From NCBI GenBank assembly GCA_012274445.1, contig JAAROD010000033.1, positions 1,426,001 to 1,490,000 of the forward strand: a DNA stretch of 64,000 nt. The letters run 5' to 3'. This document shows positions 54,985 through 64,000 of the stretch, piece after piece (within the stretch, counting starts at the first letter, position 1; each line of letters starts with the position of its first letter). Under the pieces are notes generated by a model that had not been told where the DNA came from, made no database searches, and worked only from the letters and a program-made list of their open reading frames with translations. The DNA is from Sclerotiophoma versabilis. Its lineage: Eukaryota; Ascomycota; Dothideomycetes; Pleosporales; Didymellaceae. A program made the position numbers and the translations under genes.

Positions 54985-56200
54985 ATGCTCTTCTCACTTC
55001 CATCCTCGCTTGCGGCTCTGACATACCTCCTCCTTTCTTCGCCCACGACACACGCATACAAGCCGCTCTCAGACAGCTTCCTCAAAGCCATACCTTCGCC
55101 CGGCGACCTCTTCGACCACGAACACGGCGCCCTCCTTGCGCCAATCCTCATCCCCCGGGTCCCCGGCACACCCGGTCAATCCACCGCCCAACAACACTTT
55201 GTCTCGTACTTCCAGCGCGAGCTACCAAAATGGCAGATATCCTGGCAAAACAGCACCGCGACGACGCCGACTTCCCGGGGTAAGGAACTGCCCTTCCAGA
55301 ACTTGATATTCAAGCGCGAGCCGCCTTGGGTAAAGCCAGGGCAATCCAATCTCTTAACGCTAGTCGCGCATTACGACAGCAAGATTAGTCCAAAGGGGTT
55401 TATTGGCGCAACGGACTCAGCGGCGCCATGCGCGATGTTGATGTGGGTTGCAAAGGTTGTGGATGGCTACGTACAGCGCATGTACGATGAGATGCAAGCC
55501 TTACAGGAAGGAGGGACGGTGGAGATGGACATGGGGATCCAAATATTATTATTGGATGGAGAGGAGGCGTTTCAGACGTGGACGGACACCGACAGCTTAT
55601 ACGGCGCAAGGTACGTAGCACATCAGATCCATCAGTATCCGGTGCGAGAACAGCTTGTAGGGCTATATACGCTAATCTCGCAACAGGAGTCTAGCAGGCG
55701 AATGGGCAGGCGTACGCAACCCGCCTTCCTCGAAGTTCTACCAGTACCGCACCCCGCTATCGCAAATAAGCCTGTTCATGCTCCTCGACCTCCTCGGCTC
55801 CGCTGACCCAACCGTTCCTTCTTACTTCCCCACCACGCACTGGGCATACAAACAGCTTTCGACCATCGAATCGCGGTTACGCGATCTCAAGCTTCTCGAG
55901 TCCAGCCCTAACACGCCCTTCTTGCCCGACACCAACATGACCATGGCGGGCTACGGAGGGATATCAGACGACCACTTGCCGTTTATACATCAGGGTGTTG
56001 AAGTGCTACATGTGATCCCGAGCCCGTTCCCAAAGGTGTGGCATACAATGCAGGATGATGGGGCGCATTTGGATCCGCAGACGGTGCGGGATTGGGCGAG
56101 GATTGTGGCGGGGTTCGTGTTGGAATGGTTGGATATGATGGAGGTTTGGGATGGAGATGAAGCGGGGGGTAAGGGTGGGAGTAAAGCGTTGAAAGGGTAG
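54985..56200 (+). CDS. Secretory glutaminyl-peptide cyclotransferase (M28-like), 2 exons
   Basis: The enzyme converts N-terminal Gln to pyroglutamate on secreted proteins. Exons are 54985..55610 and 55687..56200 (76-nt intron, GTACGT...GCAACAG), giving 379 aa. A signal peptide (LPSSLAALTYLLLSSPTTHA) is followed by LLTLVAHYDSK (first metal ligands His/Asp), GATDSAAPCAMLMW, LLLDGEEAF (catalytic Glu pair), SLYGARSLAGEWA and SDDHLPFIHQGVEVLHVIPS with WHTMQDDGAHLD (last His). The motifs are those of M28-fold glutaminyl cyclases and not of aminopeptidases, which would keep a second zinc set. Start chosen at the ATG directly before the signal peptide. Confidence 0.9.
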
Positions 56201-56371
56201 TTCACAAATAAATAAAAAGGAACCTTTTCGAATACGTCGCAATCTACAATTGCGTGAGAGCTCTTCCGGACGATGGATGAGAAGGAGTTTGTCAAGGGGT
56301 CAAGGCTGTACATTGCTGGAGAGTCTCCAGACAATGATTGCAATACACAACAAATGGCGAGTGTGTGCTTG

Positions 56372-57066
56372 TTAACGGTACTCCGCGGCAATCGTCTCAG
56401 CAGCCCTGTCCGCAATTCCATACACCGCGGTTTGGATATTCGCGCTGATCATGATCGGAATCACACTCGCATCCACAACCCTCAATTTACTCACTCTATA
56501 GCCAACGCCACCCACACCGTACTGAGCAACTCCGTCTTTGCGTTGGAAATTCTCGGCCTGGAGCATGGCAGGGAACATAGAATCCCAGTTCCATCCTTGA
56601 TTACCTAGCTCCTCCCAAACATCATACTCCCGGCTACTGGCCCGGTTCCAGATCAGGAGATTGAGGGCAGAGGAACCACCAAGTACTTTGCCCCGGTTGT
56701 GGGTGATTGAGCGATTGTTTGCTGCTACTTGAGGCGTAGTTGCCAGACTCCAATCGTAGACCGATCCGAAGGTCGACCCCCTGAGACCGGGAATGTAAAT
56801 TTTGCTTTCGTTGCGTCCATGTGGGCCAGCTTCGATTACCAGGACACAATGATTTGGCAATTCTTGGCTCAAGCGTGTAGCTACAGCGAGGCCTGCCGTA
56901 CCACCACCTACAATAACCTGTCCAAGTTAGCAAAGGACGAGATATTCATGTACTTAAGTAACCATACGAAGTCGTAGCTGGTGGCATTCGAACGGCACTG
57001 TGCATACGTTGAAAGTATGAGACCCGACGCAGCAGTTGACGCTGAACTAAAAAGCAATCTACGCAT
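56372..57066 (-). pseudogene. GMC oxidoreductase with large in-frame internal deletion
   Basis: Exons 57066..56968 and 56917..56372 (50-nt intron, GTATGG...TTGGACAG) give 214 aa where GMC enzymes have about 550-620. A signal peptide (MRRLLFSSASTAASGLIL) precedes the FAD site YDFVIVGGGTAGLAVATRLS. LVIEAGP, THNRGKVLGGSSALN and REYDVWEELGNQGWNWDSM follow normally. Then, after FQRKDGVAQYG, the sequence jumps to VSKLRVVDASVIPIMISANI and ends with YGIADRAAETIAAEY, the usual C-terminus. The substrate domain and the catalytic His-His/Asn pair (about 370 residues) are missing, without any stop or frame change. It is a clean deletion product, probably non-functional. Confidence 0.8.
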
Positions 57067-58569
57067 TTCAATCCTCAAATGAGGTTTGTGGATAATTACA
57101 GAAAAGACCAAGTATCGTAGCTCTGATTAATGGAATAACACCAAAATCTGCTGCTATCGATTGGTATACTTGGGTTAGCAACGACACAGGAACGTCTGCA
57201 TCACGCCTCCAGTTGTACGTGTCATAAAGGCCCCCGATTCAGGCAGAATAAGAACGGAATCAGTACCTGCCTTTGCGGACTTGCTCGAGGCGGCAGAACA
57301 GACTTTACATACGGCGTAATTGTCATATCGAGGCAAGGTTTAAGGTGCAATCAAGGCCTCCTGCAGGTGATGCCTGTCGCCGCGGAACCCTTCCTGCGCA
57401 GCGGAGCTCCATTGGTAGGAGAGGATATGCATATCTTGTGCGCGCATACAGCTTTCGTTGACGTGCAGGAAAGCGAAACGTGGGTAAGTTCAGGAGCTGT
57501 TCGATGTTGAGGAGGAAAAGTGGTAAAGCAATGTTTTGTATGAAGTGCAACGGCGGTCTTGCCCCTAGGCAAATGCGAAGAACTTATCAATACAACAACT
57601 GTATGAGAAACACCGACAACGGAGATGATCGCTATCGAAACAAGAGCCAAGCTTCTCCTGCACATGAATCGACCTCTCCGGCCCCCCGCGGGCCGTGAGA
57701 CCGCGCCCTGTTCGTGACCACAAGCACAGCTGAGGTCCACACCCTATCATGCCAAATTCAACATGCAGAGAGTGGAGCAAATCTTCCGTGCCTACCTTAT
57801 TCCCAAGGGTTTGGGATTTATTCCGAATGAGCAATGACCCGAGCAATGACTTGTCTTAGGCTCTGCCAGCAGTAACACCTCACCTTTGTGTCTTGCAGTG
57901 CGTTTGTTTTCGTTTCTATTCTCGCGCGAAGACTGCATACCGATATGTCTAAAATATAGTTCCCGCGCTGAGCTCGACTGAAGATAGAGAAAATCAGGGG
58001 ATGACTCGTTTCTTGTTGCCTTTGCGCCTGCTTGCTGTGCTTTCGCCCTTGTCTCTGGGATGCCTTTCACTTAGCTTACGCGACCTGGACTCAAGTAGCA
58101 GTGGAAAAAAAGTCCAGATTCGATCGTCCGGATCAAGGCTGCGCAGTGAATACTCGAAGCATCAAATTCTGAACCTAGAGCCTGTGCAAGGAAGACGCAG
58201 CTCGTCAGTAGCAGGGAGGAGGATAGCGAGATACCATTGTGACCCGTGCTTGAGAAGACTGCGGAGATATACATCCATTGAAAGTTTGACTGGAACGACA
58301 AAACGAACAGTCTCATCTTTTAGCCGAAGAATAATCCTCCGTCCGAAACAGCTTCTACCTCTTTGTTCAAAGTTGGAGTCAATCTTGCTGGAGGCATATC
58401 GAAAGATCCGTTCACCAAATCTGATACACTTGATGTAATCTATGTAACGGCTTCTACAAAGCCCATAATATGACTATATCATCACTGATGTAGAAGCCTC
58501 AGTCGAACGGTACCGGCGCTCCAAGCCTGTAGATTTTCCTAAGTTTCTAAAGAAAAGCTCAGGCTCCAC
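57067..58569. other. Intergenic, one doubtful ORF 58001..58438
   Basis: About 1.5 kb. A 145-codon frame from a true ATG at 58001 begins with a hydrophobic stretch (FLLPLRLLAVLSPLSLGCLS) like a signal peptide, then is Arg/Ser-rich without domain; I would not annotate it as a gene without transcript data. The rest shows nothing. Confidence 0.4.
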
Positions 58570-60702
58570 TCAAACAAGTGCAATAGTGAACACATTCCCT
58601 CTGTGCTTGTCTATGTAATCGTCTTGGACCATGTTGTAAGACGAACCCTGCAGGCCCCTCATGTCTCGTACATTGCCAAAGTATCCAATCCGAGAGTAAT
58701 GTCCGCGAGTGCCAGATCTTCGCAGTAACAAACCCGCAGCATAAGGCTCTCTGGTGAGACAAAGTACATATACCTCATGCGTACCAATACTGTAAGGATA
58801 GTAGGCTGGCGACACTTCTAAACTAACCCCAAGGTCGCTTGATATCGCATCGTAACGGATGATTGCCATGTCGTTTTCTCGTCTGCTTTCAATGATCTGT
58901 AGCCAATCTCCAGATCGTGTGTAGTCGTCTCGCGTCAGTCTGCGCAGGATGGGGGCCCGAATTTTGAGTATTCCCGCAGTGTCATCGTGGCCTAGTAGCT
59001 CCACACGATCGTCGAATACAAGGTCCGGTGGGTAGCGACGATGTGAATATGTGACATGATAGTCAAGACAGGCCCAAGACCAACTTGGAGCTCTTGACTG
59101 GCTTGGCCTACATGTCTTCCTACTCTTGTTTTCTGCACGGTACCACAGAAGGTCATGCATGATGCTTTTGAGCCATAAACCTGAAATGAACTGATCGTCT
59201 AATAGAAACTGGAACTTTAAAGTGATGCCACCAATGGCCACAAGTTTATCGCTTGTTCGCGTCAACTGGGACTTGGAGTATGTCTCGACAATGCCGTACC
59301 ACGTGTCCCGTATCCACATGGTTTCCTGGCGAGTTTGCAACTCCAAAGTGTTTTTCTTTTCCCAAGTATTTGCTGCTGCGGCTTTGCTATCCCGCGACGT
59401 CAGGTAATCTACAAGTGTCTGGTATGGACGAGACCCTGCAGTCCTCTCACTGCGGATTGGCGGGTGACATACAGAAGCAAAGGTCTCAGATGCTTGCAAC
59501 TGTTGACACTCCCAGAGCAATTGATCTTTTCCAAAATGTAGGATTCGGGGCGAGAAAAATCGTTCCTGTAGAACCCAACCACGGCGATTCAATGGCGCTT
59601 GATCCACACGAATGGACCACGCATCCTCATGGAGCAGGTAATAAACGCCTTTCAAGACGTGTTGAGGATCTTTCGGGTGTTTGATAGTTGGTGGGGACAA
59701 TATATCCACTTCAAGTCGAATCGTCCGTGGTTTCTTTGCTACTTTCGTAACGTATAGTCCGGTCTCACTGTCAACAAATGCTGTAGCTGCAATATTCATA
59801 GCTGCATTTTCGTAAACGTCAGCCATTTTCCGACACTCAGTGCGCCAATCATCCTCTGAGTCCTGAACAATACATAACGAGTCAATCCAGATGAACGAGA
59901 AGCCAAGCTGGAGTACGACTTCGAAAGCGTGTCCGAAGGTTCGCGGTAGGTTGGTGTCCATGATGTCCACTTTGAAGGTGGCGAGGTTATTGGCTTTGAG
60001 GACTTCCAGAGGTCCAGAGCCCCAGCAATGCGAGAGTGTTGCGTATGTGGACCCTATAGACACATCTTGAGCCTCGACTAGTCGTGCCCTGGTGCTATTA
60101 CCTTGGGTGTAAAGATGAATCAGGCGAGACGGCATGATGTCAGTTTTGCGTACTCTTTTACTGCATGCTCTGTGCTCATGGTCGCAGCGGTCAAGCCAAT
60201 ATGTAGCTGCCGAAATATCACGAGTCGTGGGAATCTCATTGTCGTCACTCAGGGATAGAGACGCTACGGCTTCTTGGTCCCAGATAGAGTCGACACTTTT
60301 TCGAAGATGATGGATTCCGAATGGTGAGCTCGCTACTCTTGAACGAAGCTTGTCGTCGGGACTCAGAGTCATAAAGCTAACGTCCCATTCTATAGTGGTG
60401 AATTGGGCTATTGGTCGAGTCGTTTCGGTAACATCTGCTTCGATGCTCGTACCGAACCGCCATTTCTCTTGATCGTTCCCTAGCAAATCCTTCACGGTCA
60501 TCTCTTCCAATACATTGTTACATAGCTCACAGCCGTCTCTTGCTGATTGGCGCAATGACTCGATGTCAGAATGCCATTCAAGGCGGATCCTATACTTGGA
60601 AGCCGCGCGATGATCGTCTGTCCATCTGGCTCTTGGTGAGTTGAATAATGAATGACATGAAGCGCACAAGACTGAATCAGGGACAGTCCGCGTTGGTGGC
60701 AT
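58570..60702 (-). CDS. HET-domain protein (third intact copy)
   Basis: The first in-frame ATG is at 60702, giving 710 aa; the frame is open a little further upstream without ATG, so a short 5' exon is possible. An N-terminal Cys pair region (LCASCHSLF, CELCNNVL) leads to TYWLDRCDHEHRACS and SRLIHLYTQGN. The HET domain follows: YATLSHCWG (about 238), LPRTFGHAFEVVLQLGF, FIWIDSLCIVQDSEDDWRTE (about 280; the family has YIWIDSLCIIQDS), VYENAAMNIAATAFVDSETG and RGWVLQERFFSPRILHFGKD (about 388). It is of the WGGxxPLxL class, unlike the two HET genes to the left. The tail shows WSWACLDYHV. Confidence 0.9.
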   Translation of the reverse strand: MPPTRTVPDSVLCASCHSLFNSPRARWTDDHRAASKYRIRLEWHSDIESLRQSARDGCELCNNVLEEMTVKDLLGNDQEKWRFGTSIEADVTETTRPIAQFTTIEWDVSFMTLSPDDKLRSRVASSPFGIHHLRKSVDSIWDQEAVASLSLSDDNEIPTTRDISAATYWLDRCDHEHRACSKRVRKTDIMPSRLIHLYTQGNSTRARLVEAQDVSIGSTYATLSHCWGSGPLEVLKANNLATFKVDIMDTNLPRTFGHAFEVVLQLGFSFIWIDSLCIVQDSEDDWRTECRKMADVYENAAMNIAATAFVDSETGLYVTKVAKKPRTIRLEVDILSPPTIKHPKDPQHVLKGVYYLLHEDAWSIRVDQAPLNRRGWVLQERFFSPRILHFGKDQLLWECQQLQASETFASVCHPPIRSERTAGSRPYQTLVDYLTSRDSKAAAANTWEKKNTLELQTRQETMWIRDTWYGIVETYSKSQLTRTSDKLVAIGGITLKFQFLLDDQFISGLWLKSIMHDLLWYRAENKSRKTCRPSQSRAPSWSWACLDYHVTYSHRRYPPDLVFDDRVELLGHDDTAGILKIRAPILRRLTRDDYTRSGDWLQIIESRRENDMAIIRYDAISSDLGVSLEVSPAYYPYSIGTHEVYVLCLTREPYAAGLLLRRSGTRGHYSRIGYFGNVRDMRGLQGSSYNMVQDDYIDKHRGNVFTIALV

Positions 60703-61542
60703 TGGAACAGGATGTGTTACAGCATTTGCGGATGGTAAGATGAAGCTGATACGAGTATGCGCATTGCACAAGTTCTTCGATCCAGCGCAATTGATGACTT
60801 GACTGTACTGCAATGCCGACCGAGAGCGAAGTCGTTAAAAGTAAGCATAAGGAAGCAACTGTGTTGCGGGGCAATACTGTTTGCAGACTAGCTGTGGGGG
60901 CCAGAAAGCGGCAGGAGTGCGAACGCCTTCGTGTAAGCACTCTGCATGTCTACAATAACTGATCGTTCTATAATTCTCGCAAAGCGCCTGACATGTCTGC
61001 AAAAAATTTCGTCGTATAGAAAGATTCCCTGTCGCAAAACTTACACCATCGAATTTCTTGACACATGTTGTACGCTGCACACCTAGGTAAGTCGAACGTG
61101 AATACATGTTCTCATTGCTCCATCTCGTGCGAACAGGCGAAGTTGAATGATATTACGAGATTGAGTAGAGAATAGAATAAAAAGTAGGGGTTCTTGAGAA
61201 GGGGAGTATGTCGTGCCTGCGGTGTCGAGGGCTTTATCTTAACGGAATGTACAGGAATCTGGAGTGGGATTCTTCAGGATACTCCCAGCCAGCTCACGGG
61301 CGAGTACGAAACATTTGATGAGGGCGAGGTCAAAATTCAGATTCCGTATGGGCCTACGATAGCATGTGTGATAGATAGTAAATCATTTCACTGGCTGATG
61401 GTTTCCAGGTTCGCGCGCGGGGGCGTAGCGCGACGCGAGCGCGCTGTTGCTCCAGCAACGACCTCGCGCCACATGTTTGCCAACGGCAGCAGGCACGAGC
61501 TGCATATTATCCAAATCTGAACTCGGTGCCATCGGTGCCACA
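60703..61542. other. Intergenic / HET and kinesin promoters
   Basis: 840 bp. Close to the kinesin start is a very GC-rich stretch (61411-61442) with an ACGCG core at 61433, which resembles the MBF (G1/S) element; suggestive only. No gene supported. Confidence 0.4.
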
Positions 61543-63888
61543 ATGTCGACGACGCCTCCCAACTCTCCACCGAGATCACTCATGATGGCAATGGAACCCC
61601 CGCCACGGCCATCGAGCGCCCTATTCGACGTTTACCTGCGACTGCGCCCGTCCAACTCGGCCACTCCGCAATTTCTCACAGTCGAAGAACGAGACGACAG
61701 CCATCCCACACATATCACCGTTAGGCCGCTAGTCAGTGACAATCGCAAACGTGCTGTCGAGCGGTTCGCTTTCACGCAAGTCTTCGAGGAAGATGCGCGC
61801 CAGATGGATATCTTCAAGGGAACGGGCATTGTGCCCATGATTGAGGGAGTGCTAGGCGCGCCGGGGCGTCGTGGACGAGATGGGTTACTGGCTACTTTGG
61901 GTGTTACAGGGTCCGGAAAGGTACAGAGAACCAGCACCAAGATATGTGCACGGCAGGCTAATACCGTGGTAGAGCCATACTATCCTCGGAACTAAATCAC
62001 AGCGCGGCCTTGTCCAGATGACACTTGACACCCTCTTTCAAAGCTGCGAAGAGCAGCTCGTGCAGTCATTCTACGGCGCTCCAGCATTTTCGTCTCTGGC
62101 AGCAGCAGACGTGTCTGAAGCAAACATGTTCACCGCCTCTGCTTACCTTGATTCCATGTACGGGGACACCCAATCTGAACGTTTCCCATCGAGAGCAAAC
62201 ACACCTGCACCTGTAAGTTCGTTCTTTCGGTATTTCCTTGCTTTCATCCGCTCCTCTAACCTTTGTCGTCTTCACCTTCTCGTCTGGTAACATCTGAAAC
62301 ACTGTATCCTGCTCTACGAGCCACGTTCTCAAATCGCCCAAGTGCAAATGTTCATTCTATTCGTCCTATCAACGCTGCTGTTTCCAACTTTTCTCGACCG
62401 ACTGCGAACTTCAACTCACGTACAGCAAAGGACTGTAGCTTCGTCTCGCAAGGCGCCTCTCGATCAAACAAGATCCCTCGACCTTCGACCCTACCGCAAG
62501 CCCCGTCCGTCGCCGATATCCAAATTCCCGCAGACCCTTCTGCCGAATACGCCATCGTCATATCGATGTACGAGGTCTACAACGACCGAATCTTTGACCT
62601 TCTGACTGGCAATGCCATGAAGAGCAAGCACCCCAACGTTAAGCGCCGAGCTCTGTTGTTCAAAAGCACAGAGCTGAGCCCTGAGCGCAAAGTCGTTGCT
62701 GGCCTCACCAAAATCATCTGTGGTAGCTTCGAGGAGGCTATGATGGTTCTTGAGACTGGTCTAATGGAACGCAAGGTTGCTGGCACTGGAAGCAATGCTG
62801 TTAGCTCTCGCAGCCACGGATTCTTCTGCGTCGAAGTCAAGAAGCGTGATGCGCAATACAAGGGCCCGTGGTCGAGCAGCACATTGAGCATCGTTGACCT
62901 TGCTGGATCTGAGCGTGCGCGCAACGCGAAGACAGCTGGTTCCACATTGGCTGAGGCTGGCAAAATTAATGAGTCGCTGATGTATCTTGGACAATGCATG
63001 CGAATGCAGGCTGACCACCAAGAAGGCTCAAAGGTATGCTTTGCTCCTCCACCGTTTTTTTTCACATTGCTAACGTATCTGTAGAATGTTGTCCCGTTCC
63101 GTCAGTGCAAGCTCACTGAGCTTCTTTTCTCGAACTCCTTCCCATCCACTACACGATCCACACAACATATCCCTCCCCAGAAGTCTATCATGATCGTTAC
63201 AGCCGATGCGCAAGGTGACTACAACGCGACCTCTCAAATCCTACGCTACTCTGCACTCGCTCGTGAAGTGACCGTTCCACGGACACCTTCATACACGTCT
63301 ACCCTCCCCACCGGCCCACGCCCAGGAACCGCCTGCTCTGGGCGCAGCACACCGTCCGCCCTGTTCGACGAGCTCGAGTCCTCCACCGCAGAAATTGCCC
63401 GTCTCCAGCAGGAACTCTCCATTTTCGCCTTGCGCCTCTCGGAAGAGACCGCCCGCCGGAAAGCCGTGGAGCAATCCTGGGCCGCTGCGGAAGACCACAT
63501 GGCCATACTCGAGCAAGAGATCCGAGACGAATGCTACCTCGAGATGGAGAATGCAGTCGACCAAGAGCGCCGGAGATGGCAAGCCACCCTTGACAACGAG
63601 CAGGACAATCAGCAAGCGCACCTCGACTCCAAGATCGACGTTGTAATCAAGGCCACCAAGGCGCAGATGCGGCTCGAGGATCCGGTCAAGGTGTACGAGG
63701 ATCCGGATCCTGAGGCCAGGGAAAGAAACGAGGAGCTGGAGAGGGAGAACGAAGTCTTGAAGGCGAAGATTGAACAGCTTGAGCGGGAGGCCATGGGGAG
63801 GAGTGCGAGTCCGATCAAAAAGATGCGCATCTTGAAGACTAAGAAGTGGGAGGATCCGGAGAGCAGGCTCTTCGGCCTCGACGATTGA
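61543..63888 (+). CDS. Kinesin motor protein (kinesin-6-like layout), 4 exons
   Basis: Exons are 61543..61920, 61973..62216, 62321..63033 and 63085..63888; introns of 52, 104 and 51 nt; 712 aa. Motor motifs are GVTGSGK-SHTILGT (P-loop), NAVSSRSHGFF (switch I), LSIVDLAGSERARN (switch II), INESLMYLGQC and FRQCKLTELLFSN. Between the P-loop and VISMYEVYNDRIFDLL is a Ser/Pro-rich insertion of over 120 residues, the mark of kinesin-6 (MKLP/Klp9) motors that organise the anaphase spindle midzone. A coiled coil follows the motor (about 500-650). The second intron needs a weak GTTCGT donor, because the stronger GTAAGT four bases earlier would break the frame. Confidence 0.85.
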
Positions 63889-64000
63889 GCCCTCTGTCCT
63901 TTGGCATTGACAGATTCATTACGACTTCACGATCGGCGTTTGGGAGGTTTTTTTTGCACATGTCACCTCATCTCTCAATCTTATTCCTTTCAGTCACGTC

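Noticed and set aside
58001..58438. 145-codon ORF with signal-like start
   Set aside because: The Arg/Ser-rich remainder has no cysteine pattern or domain; kept only as a remark.

Overview
The window looks like a nuclear chromosome segment of a filamentous ascomycete. The best guess is a Dothideomycete of the Pleosporales type, which I infer from gene style and not from a species match. Supporting features are many short introns (mostly 46-110 nt, GT...AG with CTAAC/CTGAC-like branch points), three intact HET-domain genes, plant-cell-wall and MFS genes, and an extremely AT-rich block with RIP-like C:G to T:A mutations.

Bases 1-45,400 are an accessory, decay-rich compartment. It begins with the oligoribonuclease REX2 and a shattered copy of its 3' end. 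An MFS transporter, a small membrane protein, a 5'-truncated HpcH/HpaI aldolase, a HET gene with a HET relic beside it and an HSL-type alpha/beta hydrolase follow. A small conserved protein comes next, then a divergent pair of housekeeping genes (alkyltransferase-like ATL and the splicing factor BUD13). Another HET gene, a secreted pectate lyase and a decayed UbiA-like prenyltransferase follow. At 21.9-28.7 kb lies a divergent pair: a HeLo-type N-terminal domain fused to a pseudokinase, and a kinase-Sel1-ankyrin protein whose transmembrane tail sits behind an in-frame TAG. After it come a DHA1-type MFS transporter, a Ser/Thr-rich single-pass protein, a broken PAP2 phosphatase, a secreted repeat protein with an unclear 5' end, a membrane-protein relic and a decayed AIM6-like gene. 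An orphan gene at 40.2 kb and gene-like debris lead into the RIP-mutated block (about 43.1-45.2 kb), which holds three copies of one repeat unit and a dead transposase start.

Bases 46,100-64,000 are mostly a core block of conserved genes: DID2/CHMP1 (ESCRT-III), NC2-beta, SCH9 kinase, a peroxisomal MaoC-type hydratase with a C-terminal AKL, a secretory glutaminyl cyclase, and at the end a kinesin. An internally deleted GMC oxidoreductase and a third intact HET gene interrupt it.

The main theme is non-self recognition and cell-death type genes (HET, HeLo, kinase-ankyrin) sitting among decaying metabolic genes. In several of the dead genes the stop codon falls where the family, as I remember it, has tryptophan. 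That fits G:C to A:T mutation, possibly RIP leaking from the repeat block. All exon structures were read by eye from splice consensus, phase and protein-family continuity. No alignments or searches were run.
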